DNA of 64,000 nucleotides, from positions 558,001-622,000 of the forward strand of contig NZ_CP132342.1 in the NCBI RefSeq assembly GCF_040529055.1, in the 5' to 3' direction. The notes under the pieces are model-generated. The model did no database searches. It saw only the letters and a list, made by a program, of their open reading frames with translations, and was not told the DNA's origin. How positions within the stretch are numbered: position 1 is the stretch's first letter; each line of letters begins with the position of its first letter. Made by a program: the position numbers and the translations under genes. Origin of the DNA: Xanthomonas sontii. Lineage in GTDB: Bacteria; Pseudomonadota; Gammaproteobacteria; Xanthomonadales; Xanthomonadaceae. Positions 56,651 through 64,000 of this stretch are shown piece after piece.

Positions 56651-59600
56651 CTAGATCGGATCGTGGTAGGCGGTGAGGAAGGCGCGCAGCGAGGCCGGCT
56701 TGACCGGCTTGGTCAGCAGCCGGTAGCCGCGCTCGCGGGCCTGCAGCTTCAGTTCGTCGCGGCCGTCGGCGGTGAGCAGCGCGCCGGCCACCGGTCCGGG
56801 CATCGCCGCGCGCAGCGCATCCAGGGTCTCCAGGCCGTCGAGCCGGTCGTGCAGGTGGTAATCGACCAGCATCACCTGCGGTGCGCACGCGGCCTGCGCC
56901 AGCGCGGCGTCGACGGTGCTGGCGCAGATCACCTCCACCTGCCAACGGCCGAGCAGCGCGCGCATGCCGTCGAGGATTTCCTGATCGTTGTCCACGCACA
57001 GCACGCGCAGCCCGGCCAGCGAGTCGGCCGCGGCCGCTGCGCGTGGCGCGCGTTGCAGCGCCTGCGGCGGTGGCGCCGCCCGCGGCACGGTGATGGAGAA
57101 CATGCTGCCGTGGCCGACGCGGCTGCGCGCATCCAGGTCGTGGCCGAGCAGGCGCGAGATGCGCTGGCAGATCGACAGGCCCAGGCCCAGGCCCTGCTCG
57201 CCCCAGTCGAACGGCTGCTGGTAGCGCTGGAACTCGTCGAAGATCTGCTGCATGTGGTGCGGCGGAATGCCGGGGCCGGTGTCCCAGACCTGCAGTTCCA
57301 GCGCCGCGCCGCGGCGGCGCATGCCCAGCACGATGCGGCCCTGGCGGGTGTAGCGCAGGGCGTTGGCGAGGAAGTTCTGCAGCACCCGGCGCAGCAGCCG
57401 GCGATCGCTGCGCACCCACAGCGGGCGCGCGTACACGTGCAGGCGCAGGCCGCGGCCGGCGGCGATCGGGCTGTACTGCGCGGCCAGTTCGCGCAGCAGC
57501 AGGCCGGCATCCACGTCCTCGATGGTCGGGCGCAGGCCGCCGGCATCCAGCCGCGACACGTCGAGCAGGCCGTCGAGCAGTTCCTCGGCCGCGCGCAGCG
57601 AGGCGTCCACGCGCTCGGCCAGATGCCGCTGCTCCTCGTTCTGGTGCGCATCGCGCAGGGCCGAGGCGAACAGGCGTGCGGCGTTGAGCGGCTGCAGCAC
57701 GTCGTGGCTGATCGCGGCCAGGAAGCGGGTCTTGGATTGCTGCGCCAGTTCGGCCTCGCGCGAGCGATCGGCCACGCGCTGCTCCAGGGTCTCGTTGGCT
57801 TCGAGCAGCGCCTGCTCGGCGCGCTTGTAGTCGGTGATGTCGTTGTAGCTGGTGACGTAGCCGCCGCCTGGCAGCGGCTGGCCGCGCATCTCGATCACCT
57901 TGCCGTCGCTGCGGGTGCGTTCGAACACGTGCGGGGTGCCGGCGCGCATGTGCGCGATGCGGCGGGCGATCTGGTCCTCCACCTGGCCGCCGCCGAGTTC
58001 GCCGCGCTCGGCGTTGTAGCGGATCAGGTCGGCGACCGGCCGGCCGACGTAGAGCATGCCGTCGGGATAGCCGAACATCTGCTGGTAGCGGCGGTTCCAT
58101 GCGGTCAGGCGCATCGCCGGATCCACCACGCTGACCCCGGCGCTGATGTTCTCCAGCGTGGTGGACAGGATCTCGCGGTTGAAGCGCAGCTCCTGCCCGG
58201 CCTCGTCGAGCACCGCCACCACCTCGCCCAGGTCCATGCCCGAGCCGCGCAACAGGCTGGTCAGCACCAGACGCGCGGAGGCCGCGCCGATCGAGGCGGC
58301 GAGCAGGCGTTCGGTGAACTGCACCCAGACGCGGTCGGCCACCGCCGTGGGCTGCGGCTCGCGGCCGAGCAGTTGCGCCTGTTCGGCGAAGGCGCGGCGG
58401 GCATGGCGCTCCCCAACCATGCGCTCGGCCAGCGCCTGCAGGTCGACCACGCGCACCTGCCCGAGCCAGTCGCCGGCCACCGCCGGGCGCTGCGAGTACG
58501 GCTCCAGGAACGGCGCCGCGCGCAGGCGCTCGTCCAGGCCCGGGCGCCAGCGCGCAGACACCAGCATCATCGTGCCGACGTTGACCAGCAGCGACCAGAA
58601 CGTGCCGTGCGCCAGCGGATCCCAGCCGCTCATGCCGAACAGCTGCTGCGGGCGCAGCCAGGAGATGCCGAACGGCCCGTCCAGCAGCCACGCCGGCGCC
58701 AGCCAGCCGGCCTGGGTCAGTGCCGGCAGCAGCAGGGTGTAGATCCAGGTGGCGAAGCCCAGCACCATGCCGGTCTCCACGCCCTTGCGGCTGGCGCCGC
58801 GCCAATACAGCCCGCCGATCACGCCCGGCGCGAACTGCGCCACTGCGGCGAAGGCCATCAGGCCGTAGGACGCCAGCGTGCTGTCGTTGCTGCTGCTGCG
58901 GTAATAGCCGTAGGCGATCAGCGCCAGCAGCAGGATCGCCAGGCGGCGGATCCACAGCACCTTCGAGGCCACGTCGGCACCGGCCGCCTGGTGCCCGCGG
59001 CGGCGCAGCAGCACCGGCATCACCAGGTCGTTGCTGATCATCGTCGCCAGCGCGATGCTGGAGACAATGACCATACCGGTGGCGGCGGAGAACCCGCCCA
59101 CGTAGGCGACCAGCGCCAGCGCGGTGCGGCTTTCGGCCAGCGGCAGCGCCAGCACGATGCTGTCGTCGGCCACGTCGCCGCCGCCGAACAGCGCGATGCC
59201 GGCGGCTGCGATCGGCACCACCATCGCCGAGATCAGCACCAGGTACAGGCCGAACAGCCAGCGCGCCTTGCGGATGTCGCCGACGTCGCTGCACTCCACT
59301 ACCGCCACGTGGAACTGCCGTGGCAGGCACACCAGCGCCAGGAAGCTGAGCAGGGTCTGCGAGATGAAGCCCACCGGCGGGGTGTTCTGGAACAGCGTGC
59401 GTGCCGACGCCATCACCTGGCCACCGTCGCGCACGGACAGCCACACGTAGGCGAACACGCCCACCGCCACCATCGCCAGCAGCTTCACCACCGACTCCAG
59501 CGCGATCGCCAGCATCATGCCGTGGTGGTGCTCGGTGGCATCGACCTGGCGGGTGCCGAACAGCGTGGCGAACAGCGCCATGCCCAAGGCCACGTACAGC

Positions 59601-60082
59601 GCCGGGTCGGCGTAGAACGGTGCACCGGCGCTGGACTGGCCGCTGAGCACCTGCAGGCTCATCGCCACCGCCTTGTACTGCAGCGCCAGGTACGGCACCA
59701 CGCCGACCAGGGCGATCACCGCCACCAGCGCGGCCAGGCGCCGCGAGCGGCCGTAGCGCGAGGAGATGAAGTCGGCGATGGACACGGTGTTCTCGCTGCG
59801 CGCGATCAGCGCCAGGCGCTCGACGATGCGCCAGCCGAACAGCAGCATCAGCAGCGGGCCCAGGTAGATCGGCAGGTAGCCGGCGCCGTTGCGCACCGCG
59901 CTGCCGACCGCGCCGTAGAACGTCCACGACGAGCAGTACACGGCCAGCGCCAGGCTGTACACCGCCGGCCGCAGCCACGGCCGCTCCGGGTACAGCGGAC
60001 GGCGATCGCCCCACCACGCCACCGCGAACAGCAGCGCCGCATAGCCGACCGACACCAGCAGCAGGATCCAACTGGAAACCAA
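56651..60082 (-). CDS. Symporter-fused hybrid sensor histidine kinase, CrbS/MxtR-like
   Basis: A 1143-residue protein. Residues 1 to about 500 form a sodium:solute symporter domain (WTFYGAVGSAVRNGAGYLPIYLGP, ADFISSRYGRSRRLAALVAV). A PAS-type segment follows, then a HisKA/HATPase unit with His793 in LAAISHDVLQPLNAARLFASA, and a C-terminal receiver with Asp1074 in VMLVDYHLHDR. This exact fusion is found in CrbS (Vibrio) and MxtR (Pseudomonas), which control acetate genes with CrbR/ErdR. The start is TTG at 60082; an in-frame TAG stands two codons upstream, and no ATG precedes the first membrane helix. Confidence 0.92.
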   Translation of the reverse strand: MVSSWILLLVSVGYAALLFAVAWWGDRRPLYPERPWLRPAVYSLALAVYCSSWTFYGAVGSAVRNGAGYLPIYLGPLLMLLFGWRIVERLALIARSENTVSIADFISSRYGRSRRLAALVAVIALVGVVPYLALQYKAVAMSLQVLSGQSSAGAPFYADPALYVALGMALFATLFGTRQVDATEHHHGMMLAIALESVVKLLAMVAVGVFAYVWLSVRDGGQVMASARTLFQNTPPVGFISQTLLSFLALVCLPRQFHVAVVECSDVGDIRKARWLFGLYLVLISAMVVPIAAAGIALFGGGDVADDSIVLALPLAESRTALALVAYVGGFSAATGMVIVSSIALATMISNDLVMPVLLRRRGHQAAGADVASKVLWIRRLAILLLALIAYGYYRSSSNDSTLASYGLMAFAAVAQFAPGVIGGLYWRGASRKGVETGMVLGFATWIYTLLLPALTQAGWLAPAWLLDGPFGISWLRPQQLFGMSGWDPLAHGTFWSLLVNVGTMMLVSARWRPGLDERLRAAPFLEPYSQRPAVAGDWLGQVRVVDLQALAERMVGERHARRAFAEQAQLLGREPQPTAVADRVWVQFTERLLAASIGAASARLVLTSLLRGSGMDLGEVVAVLDEAGQELRFNREILSTTLENISAGVSVVDPAMRLTAWNRRYQQMFGYPDGMLYVGRPVADLIRYNAERGELGGGQVEDQIARRIAHMRAGTPHVFERTRSDGKVIEMRGQPLPGGGYVTSYNDITDYKRAEQALLEANETLEQRVADRSREAELAQQSKTRFLAAISHDVLQPLNAARLFASALRDAHQNEEQRHLAERVDASLRAAEELLDGLLDVSRLDAGGLRPTIEDVDAGLLLRELAAQYSPIAAGRGLRLHVYARPLWVRSDRRLLRRVLQNFLANALRYTRQGRIVLGMRRRGAALELQVWDTGPGIPPHHMQQIFDEFQRYQQPFDWGEQGLGLGLSICQRISRLLGHDLDARSRVGHGSMFSITVPRAAPPPQALQRAPRAAAAADSLAGLRVLCVDNDQEILDGMRALLGRWQVEVICASTVDAALAQAACAPQVMLVDYHLHDRLDGLETLDALRAAMPGPVAGALLTADGRDELKLQARERGYRLLTKPVKPASLRAFLTAYHDPI

Positions 60083-60369
60083 AGGCTAGCCCCCATGACG
60101 ATGCGTGCAGTCTAGAGGGTGCGATGCGTTTCCGCGTAGCCGGGAGTTCGGCTCGCTGCGTCTCGCTTGGGCTGCGTGTGCACCGGGTTGGGCGCCGCGA
60201 GGCAGGTGAGGCGGCTGCGCCTACACGCAAGCGCTCCCCCCAACGGCGAGCACGGCGCTTCTCGCCTCTTTTCCTGCGCCCCCTTTGCACGCAGCCCAGT
60301 TAAGCAGAATCACCGCTCGGTAGCGGTGCGGCATCCAATGTCCGCGGCAGACGCAGGCATGCCGCTGGC

Positions 60370-60399
60370 TCTGCTTCTGCTTCTGCTTCTGCTTCTGCT
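60370..60399. repeat. TCTGCT tandem repeat, five copies
   Basis: Five perfect copies of TCTGCT run from 60370 to 60399, flanked by unrelated sequence. It lies in non-coding DNA. Copy number may vary between strains by slippage. Confidence 0.8.
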
Positions 60400-60463
60400 G
60401 TTGATTTGTAGGGCACTTTTAGCGCTGCAGCCACGGCAAGGCAGAGCTTTCGCCTTGCGGCGA

Positions 60464-60637
60464 GTTACTTTTCTTTGCTTGTGCAAAGAAAAGTAACCAA
60501 AAGAAAGCACACCCTGCCTCGCGCCCTCCGCGCTAACGCGCTCCGGGTCCGCGTCCAGCCCGGGGATCCGCGGAAGGGGCATCCTGCCCCTGCCGCGGAC
60601 GGCGCACATCCATGTGCGCCGCCCCTTCGGGGTTTTT
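60464..60637. repeat. Structured multi-hairpin element
   Basis: It begins with a perfect 15-bp stem GTTACTTTTCTTTGC / GCAAAGAAAAGTAAC with a 4-nt loop (60464-60497). A compound hairpin CCGCGG...GGGGCA TCC TGCCCC...CCGCGG follows (60568-60598), then GGCGCACAT-CC-ATGTGCGCC (60601-60620), and CCCC-TTC-GGGG followed by five T (60622-60637), which looks like a small terminator. The mixture resembles a dispersed non-coding repeat rather than a gene. Confidence 0.65.
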
Positions 60638-60798
60638 CCCCACGCTGGCCGCCGCTTCGGAAGGGAACCCGATAAGGCAAAGGCAACAACCAAAGCAACC
60701 GCACCAGCAAGGGCAATCCAACCTGCAACCAGCCACAGCAGCCCCACCGGCGCTCGGGCTAAGATGCGCGCGGTGACCACCTGCGCCCGCTCCCGCTG

Positions 60799-63225
60799 AT
60801 GTCCGGCATCCCGGCCGCCGTGCCGACGCCCCCGCCGTCGCTGCAACAGCAGACGCAGCGCCTGCTTGCGCAGGTGCAGCAGGCGCAGTCGCGCCAGGCG
60901 CAGGCCGATGCGGATATCGAGCGGCATCTGCCGGCGGTGGACCAGGCCGTGGCCGCGATCCGGCGCCGGTTCGCTGCGCACGCCAGGATCGCGGCGCGGG
61001 CGGCGGTACGGCGCGAGCGCCGCCGCGCCTGGGGACCGGCGCTGCTGCTGCGACCGCTGCTGCCGGACTGGCGCTGGCGCGCGGCCTTGATCGGCATGCT
61101 GGTGCTGGTGCTGCCGTGGACCAGCGCACATTGGCTGGGCGAGACGCGCAGCTTCCTGGTCTGGTGGCGCCAGGTCGGCCTGCACGGCGATGGCGGCCTG
61201 CTGCTGCAAAGTCTGCTGCCCTCGCTGCTGGCGTACGGTCTGCTGGTCGTCATCGGCGCGCAGTTGCTGGCCTGGCACCACAGTCATGTCGAGCGGCGCG
61301 CGCTGCGGACGTTCGCACGCATGCCGCTGGCGCTGGTGCAGGTGGCCGATGCCGCGCAGCACGATCCAGGATCGACGTATCCGGTGACCCGGGCGCCGTG
61401 GCCGCAGCGCGCCCTGCACAGCCGTTGGACGATGTCGGCCACGCATGGCGATCTGTCCGGTGCGCGCCTGCTGGCCTTGCACGACGGCAGCGAGGACCCG
61501 CGCCTGCAGGCGCTGATCGTGCTGCCCGATGCCCGCCATGCAGCGGCCCTGATCCTCCTCGACGCCGATCTGGCCGCCGACGCTGCGCCGTCGCTGCAAT
61601 CGCTGGCGCTGGCACTGGCCGAAGACGCCGCCGTCGATGTCGCACCGATCGCTGCGCTGCACGACCACGTGCAGGCCTGGGAGGTCGCGCGCGGCCAGCA
61701 ACGCGCGCTGCAGCAGCGGCTGCAGAGCCTGGATGCGGTGCAACGGCACTGGGCCGACGTCGCCCTGCCCGACGCCACACTCGACCAGATCCTGAAACTG
61801 GTGGACCTGTTCGTGTCCGGGCGCCAGCCGGCGCCGAAGGGCATGCTCCTGCACGGGCCGCCGGGCACCGGCAAGACCCTGATCGCGCGCAAGCTCGCGC
61901 GTCATGCCGGCTGCCATTTCGAGGCGCTGGGCGTGGCCGACCTGAAGGCCGCGCACGTCGGCCACACCGGCCCCAAGGTGCAGGCGATCTGGCAGCGATG
62001 CCGCGAGCGCGCGCCGGCGATCCTGTTCATCGACGAATGCGAGAGCGTGTTCGCGCGCCGCGGCGGCGCCGACAGCGACAGCTTCGGCGCCGAACTGGTG
62101 CAGACCTTTCTCGCCGAGTGGGACGGCTTCCATGCCGCGCACGGCCAGGTGCTGGTGATCGGCGCGACCAATCGCCCGGCGCTGCTGGACGACGCGATCC
62201 TGTCGCGCTTCACCGCCAGCATCGCCGTCGGCCTGCCCGATGCCGCGGCGCGCGCGCGCATTCTCGGCGCCGAACTGCGGGGTGCCGGTTTCGCGCTGGA
62301 GCCGGACGCGCAGGCGATCGCCGACAGCACCGGCCTGTCCGGTCGCGACCTGCACACGCTGGTCGCGCGCGTCGCCGCCGAGTGCGTGGACGGCACGCTG
62401 GACAACGCCACCCTGCTCGCGCACCTGCGCGCGCTGCGTGGCAAAGGTTCCACTGCCGTCGCCACGCTCGGCTGGGACGACATCGTGCTGCCGGCGGCCA
62501 CGGTCGAGGAGTTCGTCGGCCTGGGCAAGGAGTTGCGCAATGCCGAGACCCTGGCCACGCTCGGCGTGCCGGTGCCGCGCGGGATCCTGATGGTCGGCCC
62601 GCCGGGCACCGGCAAGACCCAGGTCGCACGGATCCTCGCCAGCCAGTCCGGGCTGGCCTTCATCGCGCTGAGCAGCGCTGACCTCAAGGCCGGCTACCTC
62701 GGTCAGTCCGGCCAGCGCGTGCAGGCGGCGTTCGAGCGCGCGCGGGCGCAGGCGCCGTGCATCGTGTTCGTCGACGAATTGGACATCGTCGCGCCGGCGC
62801 GCGGTGCCGACGGCGACGACGCCTTCACCCGCGAGATCGTCGGCCAGCTGCTGCAGGAACTGGACGGCGTCGCCAGCCACGCGGGCCAGGTGTTCCTGCT
62901 GGCCGCCAGCAACCATGCCGCCGCGATCGACCCGGCATTGCTGTCGCGGCTGGATCGGCAGATCGTCATCGCCCTGCCCGACCACGCGGCGCGCGTCGCC
63001 ATCGTCACGCGCCTGCTGCGCGGCAAGCCGCTGGACCTCGATGCCGACGCTGCGGCGGCCTGGGTCGCCGAGCGCAGCGAAGGCCACTCCGGCCGCGACC
63101 TGCACAACTGGATCAGCCGCGCGATGCGTCGCGCCGTTCGCCGCACCTTGCAGCACAGCGACGATGCGTCCGGCACGCGACTGCAGTGGGACGATCTGGT
63201 CGAGACGGCGAACGTGACGATGTAA
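60799..63225 (+). CDS. Membrane-anchored tandem AAA+ ATPase
   Basis: An 808-residue protein. Its N-terminus has a glutamine-rich coiled coil (LLQQQTQRLLAQVQQAQSRQAQ), then two membrane segments (WRAALIGMLVLVLPWTSAHW and LLLQSLLPSLLAYGLLVVIGAQLLA). Two AAA domains follow: Walker A GPPGTGKT at residues 353-360 and 600-607, Walker B ILFIDECE and IVFVDELD, with the sensor/arginine region NRPALLDDAILSRF and NHAAAIDPALLSRLD. The layout resembles CDC48/FtsH-type AAA proteins, but there is no protease domain. Function unknown; membrane protein remodelling is a guess. No operon partner. Confidence 0.85.
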   Translation: MSGIPAAVPTPPPSLQQQTQRLLAQVQQAQSRQAQADADIERHLPAVDQAVAAIRRRFAAHARIAARAAVRRERRRAWGPALLLRPLLPDWRWRAALIGMLVLVLPWTSAHWLGETRSFLVWWRQVGLHGDGGLLLQSLLPSLLAYGLLVVIGAQLLAWHHSHVERRALRTFARMPLALVQVADAAQHDPGSTYPVTRAPWPQRALHSRWTMSATHGDLSGARLLALHDGSEDPRLQALIVLPDARHAAALILLDADLAADAAPSLQSLALALAEDAAVDVAPIAALHDHVQAWEVARGQQRALQQRLQSLDAVQRHWADVALPDATLDQILKLVDLFVSGRQPAPKGMLLHGPPGTGKTLIARKLARHAGCHFEALGVADLKAAHVGHTGPKVQAIWQRCRERAPAILFIDECESVFARRGGADSDSFGAELVQTFLAEWDGFHAAHGQVLVIGATNRPALLDDAILSRFTASIAVGLPDAAARARILGAELRGAGFALEPDAQAIADSTGLSGRDLHTLVARVAAECVDGTLDNATLLAHLRALRGKGSTAVATLGWDDIVLPAATVEEFVGLGKELRNAETLATLGVPVPRGILMVGPPGTGKTQVARILASQSGLAFIALSSADLKAGYLGQSGQRVQAAFERARAQAPCIVFVDELDIVAPARGADGDDAFTREIVGQLLQELDGVASHAGQVFLLAASNHAAAIDPALLSRLDRQIVIALPDHAARVAIVTRLLRGKPLDLDADAAAAWVAERSEGHSGRDLHNWISRAMRRAVRRTLQHSDDASGTRLQWDDLVETANVTM

Positions 63226-63285
63226 ACACCTCGCGGGAAGAGCCAAGCACGGGGTGCGGAACCAGGAGTGCCGGCTGGAGTCCCT

Positions 63286-63310
63286 GTGGGAGGGGCTTCA
63301 GCCCCGACGC
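63286..63310 (+). repeat. REP palindrome, class 1 variant with compensated stem
   Basis: GTGGGA, core GGGGCTTCAGCCCC and GACGC. Relative to the other class 1 copies one A-T stem pair has become G-C by changes in both arms, keeping the hairpin. Confidence 0.85.
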
Positions 63311-63440
63311 CAGGATCCACACAGAACCCAGTTGCCACGGCGCACATCTCAACAACAGCGCAAGACCCAGTACAGAAGCGCTGACGTCCACACAACGTCC
63401 ACGCTGGCATCATGCGGGCGACCCCACGGGACCGCAGCAC

Positions 63441-63986
63441 GTGACTCACATCCCCTCATCCCCGCCGCCACGCGCCGAAGCCATCGTCGTGATGGGCGTG
63501 TCCGGTAGCGGCAAGACCAGTGTCGCCCAGGCACTGGCGGCCCACTACGGACTCACCTTCCTGGACGCCGACGACTTCCACAGCGCCGCCGCCAAGGCGC
63601 AGATGGCGCACGGCATCCCGCTCAGCGACGCGCAGCGCGCGCCCTGGGTCGCGGCCCTGGCGCAGCGCCTGCGCGCATCGGTCGATGCCGGGCAGAGCGT
63701 CGTGCTGGCCTTCTCCGGCCTGCGCAAGGCGCACCGGCAGCAGCTACGGGACACCGGCGTGCCGATGCGCTTCGTGTTCCTGCACGCGGCCGCGCATGTC
63801 ATCGCCGAACGCCTGGCCGCGCGCCACGGCCACTTCATGCCACCAGCCCTGCTGCAAAGCCAGCTCGACACGCTGGAACTGCCACTGGACGAGGCCGACG
63901 TGATCTCGGTGGACGTGGACGCACCGTTCGCCACGGTCGTGGCCGATGCCATCGCGCAACTGGATGCGAGCGCCGCGATCGCCTAG
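63441..63986 (+). CDS. gntK: Gluconokinase
   Basis: A 181-residue P-loop kinase: IVVMGVSGSGKTSVAQALAAHYGLTFLDADDFH is the signature of GntK-type gluconokinases, followed by MAHGIPLSDAQRAPWVAAL and FVFLHAAAHVIAERLAARHGHFMPPALLQSQLDTLE. It phosphorylates gluconate to 6-phosphogluconate. The start is GTG at 63441; the P-loop begins about 20 residues in, which is usual. No gluconate permease or regulator is visible in the rest of the window. Confidence 0.93.
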   Translation: MTHIPSSPPPRAEAIVVMGVSGSGKTSVAQALAAHYGLTFLDADDFHSAAAKAQMAHGIPLSDAQRAPWVAALAQRLRASVDAGQSVVLAFSGLRKAHRQQLRDTGVPMRFVFLHAAAHVIAERLAARHGHFMPPALLQSQLDTLELPLDEADVISVDVDAPFATVVADAIAQLDASAAIA

Positions 63987-64000
63987 CTGTGCCTTGTCGG

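Larger units (their letters stand above)
60083..60798. other. 716-bp intergenic region rich in repeats and hairpins
   Basis: Between the divergent kinase and AAA ATPase genes there is no gene I can support. It contains a hexanucleotide tract (60370-60399) and a highly structured segment (60464-60637), both listed separately. The remainder (60083-60369 and 60640-60798) shows no clear signal other than the presumptive promoters of the flanking genes. Confidence 0.6.

Noticed and set aside
60310..60798. Small genes within the structured region before the AAA ATPase
   Set aside because: Open frames here consist of hairpin sequence with no ribosome site or recognisable protein features.

Overview
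The window reads as chromosomal DNA of a Xanthomonas-group gammaproteobacterium (family Xanthomonadaceae). The evidence is the very high GC content, the conserved blocks rpmB-rpmG and rsmG-parA-parB, the clusters (CzcCBA efflux, DcaP-type porin with ActP and Acs, TonB-dependent receptor), and dispersed short palindromic REP repeats with a REP-associated tyrosine transposase. Genus is fairly secure by gene content; species cannot be assigned by eye. Almost all of it is ordinary, densely packed chromosome with many 1-4 nt gene overlaps. No rRNA, tRNA, CRISPR array or prophage was seen.

Layout. 1-7.2 kb: partial DUF2782 gene, universal stress protein, sugar O-acetyltransferase, M61 aminopeptidase and a ybhP-clsB-ybhN-like phospholipid operon. 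7.4-9.9 kb: small exported protein and a hipBA toxin-antitoxin module in an AT-rich accessory patch, bounded by uvrD on one side and a decayed scrap of uvrD on the other. 10-18.4 kb: uvrD, a LysR regulator divergent from an MFS exporter, a YdhS-like flavoprotein, a second cardiolipin synthase and rpmB-rpmG. 18.7-24.8 kb: a czcI-C-B-A type heavy-metal RND efflux operon. 24.9-28 kb: DUF885 peptidase-like protein and a RAYT gene flanked by REPs. 27.9-34.3 kb: LAB_N protein, family 2 glycosyltransferase, UDP-sugar epimerase, SUFU-domain protein, HHH protein, parB-parA, rsmG and a phosphopantetheinyl transferase. 34.4-40.9 kb: GlsB-like membrane protein, GFA protein, xthA, a lipid-free pair of unknown protein plus parvulin, a secreted GDPD and coniferyl aldehyde dehydrogenase. 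41-42.4 kb: an intact IS5-family element that has landed inside a REP palindrome. 42.4-51.6 kb: yjjG-like phosphatase, actP-yjcH-dcaP divergent from acs and a LuxR-type response regulator, then mntP behind a yybP-ykoY manganese riboswitch and an amber-interrupted 2OG-Fe(II) oxygenase. 51.6-64 kb: TonB receptor, TPR-sulfotransferase, a symporter-fused hybrid histidine kinase, a structured repeat region, a membrane-anchored tandem AAA ATPase and gluconokinase.

Functional links. The symporter-fused kinase (56651-60082) and the response regulator downstream of acs (49008-49673) look like a CrbS/CrbR (MxtR/ErdR) pair, whose known targets in Vibrio and Pseudomonas are acs and actP; all sit in this window, so acetate uptake, activation and its control appear to be clustered within about 17 kb. 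The REP/RAYT set forms the second theme: ten or so REP copies of two sequence classes occur in intergenic spaces, one RAYT gene is flanked by REPs, and the IS5 element uses a REP as its target. The membrane-anchored double AAA ATPase at 60799-63225 is the least understood complete gene.
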